Part shown: positions 13,101 to 27,400 of the stretch, in pieces
Position numbering within the stretch: position 1 is the first letter of the stretch
Layout: each line of letters opens with the position of its first letter
Assembly (NCBI GenBank): GCA_013398615.1
Contig: VZSR01002145.1
Location: forward strand, 6,725,969 to 6,789,968
From: Brachypodius melanocephalos
Lineage: Eukaryota > Chordata > Aves > Passeriformes > Pycnonotidae
Length of the DNA stretch: 64,000 nt
Direction of reading: 5' to 3'
Notes under the pieces: model-generated
Seen by the model: the letters and a program-made list of their open reading frames with translations, nothing else
What the model was told of the DNA's origin: nothing
Databases searched by the model: none
Translations under genes and position numbers: made by a program

Positions 13101-16100
13101 CTGTGCTCTGGGCACAGCCTTGCTGCTTGAGGAGTGATTCTGTTCCAGCACCTGCTCTTATCAACACTTGAAAACCAATTAATGGACTTGTGAGGAATGC
13201 AGTAATGAAGAGCTGAGCAGGCCAAAATAGGCACTGAACTCCTTTAAAATAATAGCCCACTGGAAAGATTTTTCAGTCTGAGATGTGGACCTAATTCTTC
13301 TGGAACAATGAAGTCAAATATAATGTGTGGTAGTCATAGTTAAAAATAAAAAGAAGGAAAAAAATCATCATCTTTGGCCTATTAAATCTTACAATAGTAG
13401 GTAGATGCTGTGTACAAGACACTGAATTTACTTCACTTGGGCTGGAACTTTCTTTCTTCCATCCCACCCAGTAATTTTCTTACTAAAGAAACAGTCATTA
13501 GACAAAGCCCAGCTTAGACAACAGGAATAACATATAAACATATGTTTATATGTTGTTCTGACTGTACCAGGGTGCTGTTAATTAATGATTAATCTTACAT
13601 GTGTTGTTGTGGAGTGACTTGTAAAGTTTTTGAAGATGAGTGCTTTTAGAGAAAGATACAAAAATTTTAAAAATGCTGAAATCTTTGATAAAAGATCTTC
13701 AGTTTTCCTTCAGTGTCTCTGAAGTGGCTTACATGTAGATTTTACTAGAATTAACTGTTGATTCAGAGTTTGGTAAATAAAATATAAATTTATATTTATT
13801 TAAATATAAATATTGTTGGTGCAGAAACACATCATCTGTTTTACTGCATGGAACTGCTTTCTTGCTTCACTGAGTGAAGAATTAACATAAACTTCAGTGG
13901 TTTGATTTGAAATTTCTCTGTACCTATTAGTAATGATTATAGGCAAGAGAACTTACTTCTTTTTCAGAATCTGTTCCATGCTTTATTTCTTACATGTCTG
14001 CTTGTCTTTTCTTTCTTTAAGATCTCCTTGCTCATGGCCAAGTGTCAGAAGTCAGAGAATTTCCTCAGTGAGCTGCAGCAGGCATTTCTCCAAGCCAAGA
14101 GAAGTGTCCAGGAGCAAATGGTAAGACAGATTAATTCCAGAGATCCATGGCCAGCCCTGTTTGTGTCCCTGGGAGTCTGGAAAAGGCTTTGTCTTCCCAG
14201 CCAGGACTGGTGCAAAGGGTTGAGCATCTTCATTTGGGGGATCCAGTGAGCTCTGATGGCAAATGGTGGAGCTGGAACAGCTGTGTCCTTGTGTCTGTGT
14301 TCATGCACATCCAGGAGCATGGAGATCACTGGCCAGCTTCTCTTCCCGTTATTCATGATCTAATTCCATGCCTCTTTGGTATATCTTAACTTCACCTCAC
14401 ATCTGAAGACAGTCGATTTTCTCAAGATTCTTTTTTAGGATTCATCACAAGTACCGTCATTAGTGAATATTTTCTCAGGTTTTAGAGATGAATGCTCAGT
14501 GTTGTTGCAAGTCAGACTTAAAATAGCAGCCCTAACACCCAGGGAGAGAGATGTATGGGAACTTAATTTTTTAAAAGTATTTTTGAGCATCTTGTTGGAA
14601 TTAAGCCATAGAATAGGAAGAAGACCTCATGTTCTAGAACTAAGTTTAACTTCCTTAGAGCAATTCATTCCTTTCTATATAAGAATCAAGTTTCTTCTTT
14701 TTTCCTCCCTGGCACAGCATTTGTGGGAGACCAAGAGAATTCATCCTTTTGAACCCCAGTATTGCATTTTGGGGGTCTGGGATTGTGTGTAGCACATCAG
14801 GACATTGCTGGCAGAGATGCTGTGCATGAGAACAGGTCTGGTGGACGTGCAGGACATTCAGAAAATGTGTTGATCTGAGGCTGCTTCTCCTGCTGCCCCC
14901 CTGTAACAACACAGCTCCTGCCAGTGCTCAAGTCCCTGGTTCCCCATTTCCATTCCTCTTGGAAAACTGGATTTTTTTTCTTTTGTAATGCAAGCAAAGC
15001 CATGTCCTCTTCATCCATTTTCTTTCCATGGGATCAGCTGTTCTGATGCTCTCCTGGGAGGGCAGTGGGAGGCAGACACCCACCATGGAAAGTTTCATGG
15101 TGAATGTTTCAGGGTTTGGATAACCTGCTCTGAGTGCTGAGATGCTGTTAATAAACATCCCTGAAAGCTCCTGTGATTCCCCACTCTCCTCCATGAGCAC
15201 AGGCTCATGGATAAACACAGGAGGAAAGTGGGAGACTGAACAAAGCTGTATTTGTCACTTGCTTCCTTCTCTCTGCCTGGACACTTAAAGCTGACCTTGC
15301 CTTTATTTCTGGTGCATAGGCCAGGCAAGAGGGAGCTGGTTGTGTTGATCCACAGCATCACTTTGTTTCCCTTCTTTACACAGAATATCAATTCACCAGA
15401 CTTTTGAAAGTAGTGGTAGTAAATGGGGCAGAAGAGATCTGAGCATGACCCTAAGTGTGAATTTATGCTTTCCTTTGCATTGTAGGCTGTCCTGACACAG
15501 TCAAGGGAGCAGGTTTCAGAAGAGTTGGTGAGACTGCAAAAAGATAATGAAAGTCTTCAAGGAAAACACAGCTTGCATGTGTCCTTACAGCAGGCTGAAG
15601 ATTTCATTCTACCAGAAGCAGCAGAGGTAAAACATTTCTAAATCGTTAACACCAACAGTGCTTGTGATGTGATCTCACTGGAATATTATTCTTTATCAAA
15701 AAGCTGTCTCAAATAGCACAAATTGAGATTTTTAACCCTGTGAGTCTGTGATGGACAAAGCCAGCAGTGTGATCCCCCTGTGCTGTGGCTGCTTCAGGGT
15801 GTGGGTAGATTGTAAAACCAATTAACTGTGGCCTGACAGCTGCTCTGTGCCCAGTGGAGTGTGGGTTTGGCCCAGTTGAGCCAGTTCGAGCTGCATTTTC
15901 CACTGGGCACACACGAGTTCAGTCAGCAGGGCCTCTTTGTATTGATTCAGTAATTCAAGTGAAGTCAGTCACTTCTGGTCAGTTAAGACCAGCAATAATC
16001 CAAAACCTTGAATGATGATAAGCCTTATCATCCCTTTCATGGCCACTCCCTTCCTTTAAGCCTGAAAGATTTGGTGGGGCTGAAGGGCAGGGGGAGCACC

Positions 16101-19100
16101 ATAAACCCTTGGGGCTGTGAATCTTGCTGTGTTTTCATTTCCTGTGGCCAAGCAGATAATTCCTTGCTGGAAGCAGGGTCTGGGATGTTGGGACAGCTTT
16201 GTCCTTGTGCAGATTCTCCAGTGCTGGGGTGTGGCACAGCAGAATTCACATCTCTGCTCATCCCTGATGCAGGAGCTCCGGGAGCTGATCCTCAAGTACC
16301 GGGAGGACATCATCAGTGTGAGGACAGCAGCAGATCACCTCGAGGAGAAGCTGAAGGCAGAGATCCTCTTCTTGAAAGAACAGATCCAAGCTGAACAGTA
16401 TTTGAAAGAAAATATAGAAGAAACTCTACAGCTGGAAATAGAGAATTGCAAAGAGGAAATAGGTGAGCAGGGGTAAACGGTCTCAAAATAGGAATATAAG
16501 AAAATTAATCAGGTGCACAAAGATTTTGTAGTAGACTTACCTGACTTCTAAATATTGTCCACTTTAGAAAGCAGAGACACCAAAGCTGTGCAGCTGAAAC
16601 AAAAGTACAATTATTTGTTTGCTTTTGAGGTGCCTTTGATGTAACACAAGCTTATTTCTCCTTTAAATATTAACAGAAGTAAACAGGGTATGAACAGTTT
16701 CCTTTGTTTCTTGCATTTAAGTTTTAATATTCTTGTTTTTCAGCTTCCATTTCCAGTTTAAAAGCTGAACTGGAAAGAATAAAAGTGGAGAAAGAACAGG
16801 TAAGAAGCCCTTTCAGTGTGGGATTTTTGGGTTTGGTAGTGTGGGTTTTTATTTTTTTAATAAAGGTTTTTGTTTTTCCTGTATTGATGCCAGTGTAGGA
16901 GTAGGACACATTCGTAGTTCTGTTCTTTAAAAGGTGTTTGATCTGTTTTATTAATCTGTAACCTAAATATTGGATTAACTAATTCCTAACTAATACTAGA
17001 CTACCTAACACTGACCTAAATGTCAGGTTTGGACATTTCTCTCCAGCTCCAACTTTACTCTCTCCAAGTAAATAAATGGAAACACAGTGATGTTATTCAG
17101 GTGTTTTCTCTGCCCCTAGAAGTGATTATTTACGTGTGTTTCTTAGTCCCTGTGTTCCCCAAGCATCTGAAATATACTTAGACTTCCTTATGAAGGGACT
17201 GTGGGAGATGGAAATGTTAGGAAGTTTAATTAATTTTTTTTTATATTATTATTATACAGTTGGAAAGCTCTTCACAGGAAAACCTGCAGCAGCTGGAGAG
17301 TCTGCAGGAGGCAAAGAACACTCTAGAAGAACAGCTGAAGAAGGAGACTGCAGCAAAGGTAGCTATGATGTCTGGATGTGAAGTGTATCTGCATCTTTTG
17401 TGATGAGCAGCTGTGTCAGAGAATGTGGCATTACCTAAGAATGAAAAAAGCAGCTTTTGAATGTTGGTAAGAAACTGGCAGGGCAGTAATGTCCTTCGGA
17501 TGTGGTTTAAATCCTCCCCCCTGTTTTCACTGGGATGTGTAAAGTGGTGGGTCTGAATTGCTGCTGACCTGAACATCCCTTGGGTTGCCCTCCCAGGTGA
17601 AGGCTCAGTGACATTCCTGCCTGTGCAGTGTCCTGAGAACCAAACCTTCAAAAGCTTTGATGCTTTTGAAGAAATGCTTTCTTGTGGTTGCTGTAGGAAG
17701 GGGCTCTACTTCAGCACTCAGGTGAATTAATTGTGATCTGAACACTCACTCTCTGCCCTCTCTTGTTGTGGTTTTGGTTTTTTGTGCCCTTTCCCCAAAC
17801 ACTTCTCTGACTAAAGCTCAGGACAGCAAGACAATTATACTGCCAGCAGCAAATTACTGCACTTACCATGAACTTATTGCACTCAGAACTCTGCCTTTGT
17901 ATATTGAGATCCCTGCTCATGATGCTGTTAAAGGACTTTGGGCTTTTTTGTGCTTTAACCAGTCTATTGGCACTTGTTAATAGGTATTAACAGGTGCCAA
18001 TATGCCAATAACAATTATGCCCCTGGTTTTGCACTTTGGAAAGCTGAGGTGTGGAAAGACTGGTTTAGTTTGTTGCCAAGGCCCTGTGAATGCTGTGCTG
18101 CTTTCCTCTGCTATCTTGCTTTAATCGGTTTATACAAGCTGCTGATTTTTGTTCAGTTCAAGCATAAGGAACCTTTTCCTCCTCAGGCCAACCTTGAGCA
18201 GCTGGTGTTTGAAGAGAAGAACAAAGCTCAGCGGTTGCAGACTGAATTAGATGTCAGTGAGCAAGTGCAGAGAGACTTTGTAAAGCTTTCTCAGACACTT
18301 CAGGTAAGAGACTCCAGTCAATGTGTAAGGACTACTTTAGTTTCATTATTTCTCCTGAGCTGTGTAAAGTAAGAAAAATAGCAGTTGTAAGTTTTCTTAT
18401 GTTAGTATTTATGATCTATTTTAGAATTCATTAGTGTAATAAACTGATCAAGTTTTCCTACTATGATATTATTATTAAAGCTATTGGGATTTTATTCTAT
18501 TACCTGGTTCCAGCCAATTTTCAGTTATTATACTAGAAGAAACTGTACAGAGCCAAAGATGATGGCTCCTCCAGACCTGTGTTTTGACTTGCCTATCTCC
18601 TGATGCTTCCAATGGGGTATTTTCATAGCAAATAATTCAGATGCAAATATTTAAGGACAAAGTAAGAAACTGGTACTGCTTGATCTGAATATATGAAAGG
18701 GTTCTTTGTGTTACAGTTACTCTCTAAAAGTCTTGTCCTTGCTGTTGTCTCTGTTGTTACCCTTGTATTTCCTGCAGCAAGTGGAATCTGTGGTTGATGT
18801 GAGATGCCAAGAGGTGGCTGAGGGGAGGAATTTTGTCAGGGGTGTCCTGAGGCTGATCCTGGCTGTTCTCTGCTGCTGTGGAGAGCACAGAGGAAGCTGC
18901 AGTTTGTGTGTGCAGAGGGCCTGGCAGTGTTCTGGGGAAGCCAGGCTGGGCTGGGCTCACCTTCAGGGTCTGTGTGTCCAGAGTTTGTGCCCCCTTTATG
19001 TTCCATCTTTGGTCACAGAGGAGGTGCTGAATTTCAGCCCCATCTCCTTGGAGTCCTTGGCCAGGCCCTCAGTGACATCCAGCAGAATTCAAGCTACACA

Positions 19101-20351
19101 TTTTCTGAATCAGGCATTGAGGTTTGCTTGGAAAATTAACACCAGAATGTGGGAGCTTTGTTTACTAGATGCAGTTTAGCTGGATGAACAATAGAAATCT
19201 GTGCTCTCTGGCTCTGTGTCTGGAAGAGTTGGTAGGACAAAGGAAACTGCTGAGTTATCCTGCCTAGGGAAGTTGCTTCTTGTTTGTCCTCATCCTCACT
19301 CTTTTTTTCAAGTCCTGCAGGCACTGGTTTATTCAGTTCTTAGGGCAAACAGCCACCACTTTAAAGATGTGTGGTGGATTTCCACAGCTTGCAGGCAGTT
19401 TAGTAAACCTTCAGGATGAGCTCAGTAAGAGTGTAGCTCTGTGTTTTGTGTTTTCTTTCTGCCCTAAGCAGTTGTTGCACGTCACTTTGTGCTCCAGTTT
19501 TAGCAATGGTTTGTGCCCTGTACACAGTGTGAAATGACCATCAGAGGAGGATTGTGCTTTCTTGGCAGGATTATTCCCTTCCCAGGCCTTGTCAGTGAGA
19601 GCCTGGGCATGTGCCCCTTGTGTGAGGGCTCCACTGGCCAAATTAGTTACCAGCAATTCAGAGGAAGGGCTAAAAAGCAATTAAATGCTAGTTGGGGATT
19701 TATAGCTGAAAGCCCAGATCCTATTGCAAGGAATGTGAAAGGTTGAGTGTGAGAAAGGAATGGGTTGTGCTTTCTTGGCATTGATTTCACCACAGATCTG
19801 CTGGGCCCCTTTTCAGCAGACAAGAAATAGCTTGAACTGGATATCAGCAAAGCAAGGAGTGAGCCTGGAAATGGGATGTTTGCTCCAAGAGCATTTTGGC
19901 TGTGATCTTGAGAGGCTCCAAGGCACGTGTGGGGCTGCTCCTTAACATTCCTGCTGGGAAGGTTTACTTTGCACAGCTCCAGTTTTGCAGTGCAGTGTCA
20001 GTGACTGGACACGATTCAAAACAAGAGAGAGAGCTGGTGGTGGCTGCAGCCCTCAGAAAGGGGATTTATTGTAAAATCACATCTGCCTCATGTCTTCCTC
20101 CAATCCTTGGGCTCAAATTAAGCCTGTGCTCCTTCACACCTTGCATTTTTTCAACCCCTGGTGGTGTTGGATGTCTCGGGGGCTCCCTTTGGGTCTGTGT
20201 GAGCTCTTCCCCCCTCGCTGACAGCACTGCCTGTGTTGGTTCCCTGCAGGTGCAGCTGGAGAGGATCCGGCAGGCAGATTCCCTGGAGAGAATCCGTGCA
20301 ATCCTGAACGACACAAAACTGACGGACATTAATCAGCTCCCTGAAACATGA
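4135..20351 (+). CDS. RABEP1: Rabaptin-5, 3' part (last 14 coding exons)
   Basis: Rabaptin-5 is a coiled-coil effector of RAB5 that binds the exchange factor Rabex-5 and promotes early endosome fusion. Exons: 4135-4248, 5567-5702, 6424-6602, 7522-7647, 9740-10207, 11834-11938, 12663-12779, 14022-14120, 15486-15626, 16273-16462, 16744-16799, 17260-17358, 18187-18303, 20250-20351 (stop TGA). All have AG/GT borders and joined phases, giving 682 residues in frame; the human protein is 862, so the N-terminal RAB4-binding part is off-window. The sequence is almost wholly heptad-rich coiled coil. The largest exon (156 codons) is the non-coiled linker and carries DESD followed by FGPLV (visible residues 255-263). 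In the mammalian protein this is a caspase-cut site next to the GGA/AP-1 gamma-ear binding motif. The last two exons correspond to the RAB5-binding C-terminus, ending NQLPET. The exon at 7522 is the least conserved relative to my memory of the human sequence. RABEP2 is a weaker alternative, disfavoured by near identity to RABEP1. Confidence 0.97.
8817..8834. repeat. (AT)9 microsatellite
   Basis: A run of nine AT dinucleotides in the RABEP1 intron between the exons ending at 7647 and starting at 9740. Shorter TA runs occur at 46089-46100 and 59611-59622. No function is implied. Confidence 0.9.
13529..13554. repeat. 26-bp perfect palindrome
   Basis: The half-site AACATATAAACAT is followed directly by its exact reverse complement, so the 26 bases read the same on both strands. 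It lies in the RABEP1 intron 12780-14021, is AT-rich and has no spacer. A cruciform or a low-complexity coincidence are both possible. Confidence 0.9.
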
Positions 20352-23300
20352 CACCCTGCTGGGCTCCGAGGCTGCGTCTGGGGTTTTTAACTCATCTTTA
20401 TAGCAACATTAATTATTATTTAACTCTAACTGAGAGAGCAGAAGACAACAGAGAGGGGAGCGATGACTTAAGTTTTGTTTCTAGAGGGGAAAAAGGTTTC
20501 GTACTGGGCAGGAAGAGAGCACAAGGGTGACTTGTAGTGTAGGAAGGAGAACTTTCTAATGGAAACACTAATGAGTGCAGTGTTTCGTGTTCCACTGAGT
20601 GGGATCAGTCCTTACATTCTGAAAAACTTCCCTCTTTCAGCCGACTTCGTAACCTAATATAGAGTTTTGGAACATATACCCCTGTCTTTCCCTCTGTCCT
20701 TTCCCCCACTACTGTGATCAAAGTAGCTGCTGGAAACTGTATTGTCCCTCCAAAACGTTGAAGAGCAAAGTGGTTGAAGTTTTTCTGTTTGAATAGTCAG
20801 TAACAGTATTCAGCTAGCAGAGAGAATGAGGTGTAGAGTATGCTGTATGAATATTTTATATTAAAATATGACTTTATTAGCAGGACACTGGATATTGATC
20901 TTATTTCATAACTCAGTACTTTTTTGTTAAAACCATTGGCTCTGTGAAGAATCTGAATGCTGCTGAAATGTGGATATGAGTGAGCTGTGTATCTTCTGAA
21001 CAGATAAATGCTAATCCAAAAAAAAGAAAAAGAACACTGTACTGAGAATTTAACTCCTTGCCATTTTTCTGTTGAATTCAGATACTGAAAGAAAAGCACA
21101 AGAAATGCACTGTTTTGTAATCTCTTTTCACAAATGTAATTTAGAGTATGGAGCTAAATCAGTTGTTTCTCATTTCCTAAAGCTGAGCAGTGCCTGGAAT
21201 CCCTTCTCTGTGGAAAAAATTCCCACCAAACCAAAAAAACAAGCAAACAAAAAACCCAAACAGAAAAAAGCCGGTAAAAGTCATGTGCATGTCTGAGCAT
21301 TGGCCTGAGGTGGTGCAGGTGTGCTCTGCTCTGGGGGTAGCACCAGGTGTGAAGGCAGGAGCTCTCTGGGGAAGGTGTCCAGGGCAGATGTTGAATGTTG
21401 AAGCTGTTCCTGACCCCTCTGCTGGGTCAGCCTCGTGTCAGCACACAGGGAACCCCTCCCAGACACTGCTGGTCAGGGCACAGACCTGCAGGAGCTGCAG
21501 GATTGTGCTGCTGCAGCTTGGAGGGGGCAGTGCAGCTCTTTGGTGTCCTGCTCAGAGGTGGCTCCTGTGCTGTGCCCTGGTTCTGCTCCCAGACAGTTAA
21601 ATTACACTGAGTAATGTGGCAGCAGAGGCAGGAAATTCTTGTGATCGCTCAGTTGCCAGGTTTGGGTTTCTTGTTCTATAAATGTCCAGAGGTAACATGA
21701 GCCTTCCTTCTCCTCCTCCTCCTGCACTGCTGGAGTTCATGCATGCAGCTGGATGGATTCCTGAACTCTTGCAGGTGTTGATGGTCTTGATGGTACAAAC
21801 CCAATTCTTGAACTTTACACCTCAGTTAAAAGGAGGCTGAAGAAGCAGATCCCACTGTCCAAAACTTCTTCGTTTTTCCTCCGTTCCTTGTTGGGTTTTG
21901 TTCACATACTTGGCCAGAAATCTGCTTTTCTTCATCACCTTCAGAAGTGACAGAAAATGCTCCAAACTGCAATGCACGTGACTATGTATTTTAAGTGCTT
22001 AGATCCTATTTTTAGCAGTGTCTATCCTGCTACTGACATAAAGTCAGAACCAGTGGTTTTGAAGAGGAATGCCTTAAAAACAGCCAAAAAAGCATCATAC
22101 AAGCTCAATTCCTTGCCACTCATTACAAGAATTAAAGCATTTTATTCACCCTAGCAATTAATTCCCTTCATAATCCTGACACCCAACTGTAATTTTTCCC
22201 ACCTTAGTAATGACTAACAGATGGCAGAGCTGTCATGTCTAGAGATGACACTTACTTTCACATAAAGGTGACATTGAAATGTCAAGGCTTGGGTCTTATT
22301 TGGCTACTACCAGATTAAGGATTTTTTACCCTTTCTCACCATTTGCTGGACTGTGGGTGACAGCAGCCAGGTCCTGATGCATAAATTCTGGACCAGATGT
22401 TTTCATTGAGTTTTCCAAGGGCTGGGTAGACTTCGGAGAGAAAACTACAGGTCTTCAGTAGGAGCTGCAGAACAGAAAGGAAAGCTTTTTTCTCTGTTCC
22501 CACCCTCCCTTGCCAAATCCTAACGTGTACCTGGTTATGGGGTTAGTTACTGTAACTGGTGACTACTTCACCTGTGCAGGAGGTGTAAGGAAGCCTCTTG
22601 TATGGCAAAACTACACCACACCTGTACTCTCTTCAGCAGGCTGAGAGCTTGAGGAGCTGCACCTTGAAGTCTTTCACAGTGAATTTTTTTTGTTTGTTTG
22701 TTTGTTTCTGGATAGTCCCAGTGTGAGAGAGAGGGGTAGGGGCTGTTCCTGCCCTTCCAGCATCCCCTACTGCTCCCCATGTCTGGCCTGTTCTCAGCAG
22801 CCCTGTCTGCTCTGAACACCCCTGTCTGTGCTGGCTCAGAGCCTGTCAGGTGCCCCAGGGCTGGGTGCCTTTTCCTTGGTGTGTTTTGGTGGCTCATGGG
22901 CACAGCTTTCCCCAGGTGTGCTGGTGTCAGGGTGAGGTCATGGCAGGAAGGAGGTGAGTGGGGCAGGAGGGTTCCTTGGTAGCCCCAGGGCCAGTGGAGC
23001 TGTTTGCAAAGGCTGATCTGCAGGCCTGGGGCTGTGCACTGTGTGCTTCTCCTTGTCTGTGAACCAGGCACTGCACGAGTCCCTGCAGGAGCTTCCTTTG
23101 GTGTGGAGAGGACGGGCAGGCAGTTCTTGCATGGTTGTTTTCCTTTTCACCACCCTGTTCCATCGCACACCCTGCGCTCCTGTCTCAGCACCAGATGGGA
23201 CCATTTTGGTGTTGGAACACGAGTCACCTTTTATCACCAACTGCTGTAATGTTAGACTTTTAAACAATTCAGTTTGAAATTGGAACCCTGGCTGTTCACA

Positions 23301-24336
23301 GAAGTGGTGGGAGTTGTGCTCCCTGCAAACTGCTGTCCCTCCTGGGGAAGGGCAGCAAAGTTTCAGCAGCAGCAACTGAGCTTCTGCTGAACTCAAATTC
23401 AAAGGGGCCTTTAAAAGCAAAACAAGACAGTGTGTGCCAAATTTGCAGAGCAAATTTAAAAGACTGTAAATGTAGGAAAAGCTCTTGGTGTAGATACTCA
23501 CTGGATGATGGATTCTGGTGTTACTGCTCATGAACATAAGGAAACAAATGTTCTTCCTTCCAGTTCTGGCTGTTGAGCGTGGCTGGGGCGGGTTCTCCTG
23601 TCTCAGGCAGTGTCACCTGCCCAGCTGTGACACGGGGTGAGCTGTTGGTGGAGGCTGGAGCAGGGCTCAGCTGGAGTTCTGTCTGCATTCCTGTACCTGT
23701 ATAGTCTTAACCTGTACAAAGTGTTCTTGCAGCATGTCTGGTACTCGGTCCCTCCCCTGCTGTGCCACCTTTCAGCAGTGCAGGAACTCCTGTCCCCCCG
23801 AGCTTCACCACGGCACCTTTAACAAGGGCAGGGGCAAGGGACAACAAATCCTTACTGTCCACTAGAGTCTGTCTACAGCAGAGACTGAATTGGCCTTGTA
23901 ATGGCAAGGACTCCAGAGCCATCTTTTGCAAAAGGCAAACAGTGTGTGGAAGTCAATACTGCATTCCAGTGAGCCAAGCCATTGGTGTCCTGTGCAATCG
24001 TGGGTGTAGAATTCTGCTGTCTCCAGGATTCCAGTGTAACCATTTGTTAACTGTACTGAAGGTGTGTCCTTTATGGAGAAAGTGTTCCAAATTAAAAAAA
24101 GCTGCTGAAGTGTGTGTGTGCACGGCTCTGCTCTTTCTCCTCTGCCCCAGGGAACCCCTGATGGAGCAAGGGTGGGAGACAATCCCAGGATAACCCCAGG
24201 GAGCAGCAATCCCCCACTCCTGAGGTACCTGCAAGTATTAGCCTCTAACACCCTGAATATAAAACACCTGCAACATGTCCCTGTCCCATGAGAAAAAACA
24301 AAAACCACAGCCCCTGAGGAGTCATATCAAAAGTAT
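20352..24336. other. RABEP1 3' UTR and gap between convergent RABEP1 and NUP88
   Basis: About 4 kb between the RABEP1 stop and the NUP88 poly(A) signal, without a convincing coding exon. RABEP1 must end here, but I see no strong AATAAA. ATTAAA variants at 20860-20865 and 22131-22136 are candidate poly(A) signals. A short (TTTG)n run lies near 22690-22707. The many short open frames in this GC-moderate stretch show no family resemblance. Confidence 0.7.
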
Positions 24337-24342
24337 TTTATT
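24337..24342 (-). promoter_or_regulatory. NUP88: NUP88 poly(A) signal
   Basis: TTTATT on the plus strand reads AATAAA on the NUP88 strand, about 130 bases past the NUP88 stop codon. That gives a short 3' UTR. Confidence 0.75.
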
Positions 24343-24471
24343 TCACAATTCTTTACAAAATAATAAGCAAAAGGTGTATTGTTCAACATACAAATGGTAA
24401 ATATACAAGAGGAAATACCAGGGACAGTAAAGCTCATCCAGCTTTTGATGCAGGTCCTCTCCAGGGCCATG

Positions 24472-27400
24472 TCAGAAGTTCACGTGGCTCCTGATGTCGT
24501 TGATCTGTTTCACCATCTCCCGGATGTGTTCTCCCCTTCAAGAAAAAATAACCCAAGTGAAAAGGCTGCAGGTCCCCTCTGCACAGAACTAAGCAGGAAA
24601 GGAAACACTTCAGATGGTAGAAGCAGAGAATGGCAGCAGTGCCTGTCATCCCAGGCTGGATTACAGACTGCACTAGGATCCTGGGGCAAAAAGCAATTCC
24701 ACACATCTGCCTAAAGTGCTGCTCTCAGGAGCTGCATGCCCTGTGCTTCAGCCCCTCTCCCCAGCACAGCTTGAATGACACCTGAGAGCCCTGGACTGAA
24801 GGTGAGTGCCAGGGCTCAGGTTCCTCACTTACTCCTCTCTCAGGACAGCCTGGATGCACTTGCTCTGGTAGGCACTGAGGCTGATGCTGGGTTTGCGGGG
24901 GCTTCGCCCCTTCTCCATCTGTTTCTGCTGGTATTCCTTCTTCATTTTCACCTGAGAGGAGAAAAGAGAAGGCCCCAGTCAGTGCTGGTCGTGCCAGCCA
25001 CAGTGAAAGCTTGGTAATTACAGACTGCTGTGGTGTACTGCAATTAATTGATTCCTTTTGGGTTCAAATCTGCCTGATATTGCACTTCCCAGAAAGACAA
25101 GAAATGTCCCTGCCAGGTTGAGGAAGGGGGAGCTTTGTGTGCAAAGGTTCTGTCTGTATTACCAACAAGGGCCCAAAGCCCCTTCAGTACATTAATTAAT
25201 TAACACAAGTACAGCATCACATCACTCGTCTGTCAGCACTGAGGGAGGAGCTGTCAGTAACCTCCCAGCCTGCTCATTCCTCCTCTCACCTGTCTGATGG
25301 CATTGCTCAGGTGCTGCAGCTGGTCATGGATTGTCTGCAGTTCCTTCTTCATATCTTTTTCAGTGTCAGACAGAACAGGAAGCTGAGAGTGGAAACTCCG
25401 AAGGACTTTCTTCATCCTTTGAAAGCAAGAAATGTCTGAGTTAACTTCCCTGGTAGCCAGCTCTGCTCAAACACCTGCAGCCTAGCCACACTTCCCAAGT
25501 CTCAGGGGCTTCTCCTTCCCCTTCCAGCCGGTCTCAGGTGGCATTTCTGAGCATGGGGCGGGCTCGGGCTGGGCCTGTAGACAAATACCACCAAGCCCCA
25601 GCACAGGGAGTTTCAGAAGCCAAGTCTTGTAACAAACCAGTGCAGCAGCTCCTGCCCACTCCGTTCTACCACACGTGCAAACTTCGTTTAACATCAGGTG
25701 CTGTGAGATGCAGCAGAGCCCTGTGTGCACTCACCTGTTCATGATGTCTTCTTGCTTCTCTTTGGCTTCCTCATACTTGTCAGCCAAGCGCTCAGCCATT
25801 TCCCGCAGACTTTTCCTTAAGGCAAAGGAGAAGCAACTCCTTACTTGAGATTCACACACAGGACAAGCCAGGGTATGAAACAGGACAGGGAAGCTGAAGA
25901 AGCAGCTCGAGCAGGGAGCAAACCTACAGCTTCACTGTGGCTGGGAATGCCTTCACCTGTTCCACACAGAGCCTTGTTCAAACCACCACCACAGGGGCAT
26001 CATTGCTGAGGTTTGGCTTGACAAAGGAGACAGGTTCCACTCACCTCTCCTCTCGACAGTAATTGAGATCTTCCAGTTGTTTCTTTTTCTGTCCCCACAG
26101 CAGCTTCACTCTGAAGTAAATATATTAAAAAAAAACAACAACCAAACCACTTGCAACCAGGTGAATCAGGATTTGCACCACACAGAAAATGCTGGGAGTG
26201 GGAAGAACTAAAGACACTGAGAAAGGGGCAGTAGTGAGAAAAAAACCTCCTGTTTTGTCCTAACTGTATAGTGTAAATAACTGACTATGATTTGAGGCAG
26301 CAGACTTAAAGCAATTTTCCTTTGTCAGGATTAGTGCTGAGGTCAGATTTCCTGTCACCCACAGCCCCAGGCAGGCAGACAACACAACGAGAAAAGTATT
26401 TTATGTGTGTGTTTACCATTTTTTTCTTCCCCTATGAGCCACTACAGAGATCAACTATGAAATTCACCCCTGCTTTTCCTGATAACTCCATTTCAAGTTC
26501 TAGTATTCATTATTAGTTTTACATTTAGTACATTTACTCATTCACCAGAATTAGACCCACAGAGGAGGGGGAGTGCTCAGTACTTAGTGCTGCTGTGTCA
26601 GAGACATGGGCCAGCATATTTTTATGAGAGTTTTGCATTACCTTTGCTGAATTTCCTCTTTTGCCAGGTCCTGTTTCAGTATATATTCCTCTCTGAACAC
26701 CTGGGTGGCTCTGCTGAGGAGCTGAAGGCATTCTTCAGGGGGTGGAGCAGCATCTTTATCTGCAGATCTTAAGATTGAGATTTTTGCAATCTTACTAACA
26801 TGTTCCTTTGAAAGGCCAAACCACTTCCACTCTTTATGGTAAAGGCTCTGGATGGGTCTGTTATGAAAGTGAGGGATGGAATCCCTTTGCTAGAAATAAT
26901 TTTTCTTACATGAGGAATTCCCAAGGTAGCTTGAGATACTCCAAACCCAAGGGGCCAAGCAATGAGAACTTCATCAGCTGCAGGCAGCTCTGCTTTGAGC
27001 AGGAGACTGGAGCCAGGAGATCCTCTCCCAGCTGCACCATCACTGGACTGGATGCCATCCCCACAGGGACACAGGCACCAGTGAGTAGCAGGAGCTGTTC
27101 CCCAGCACTGCCATGCCCAAGGCATTGTGCTGTTCAATCAGGAGCTGGCAACACCCCCTGTTCCCCAGTGTTCCCACTGCAGGTGCCCCAGGCAAACCCC
27201 TTTTGCTTACTTGAGGTGCAGGGGGTTGGCAGAGCTGCGCTGCAGGATGCCCTGGATGTGCTTCTCAAAGGAATGCTCCGCCTCGGCCACGATGCGCAGC
27301 GGGGACACGGCCAGGTCCTTGTCCTCGCTGGTGCACAGCAGGGGAGGGGAGGCAGGGTGGACAGTGCTCCTACCACAGCAGCACAAGGGGGAACACAGTC

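Noticed and set aside
22568..23537. Long antisense open frames between RABEP1 and NUP88
   Set aside because: No splice context, no recognisable domain and no conserved motif; they fall in the probable RABEP1 3' UTR and intergenic DNA.
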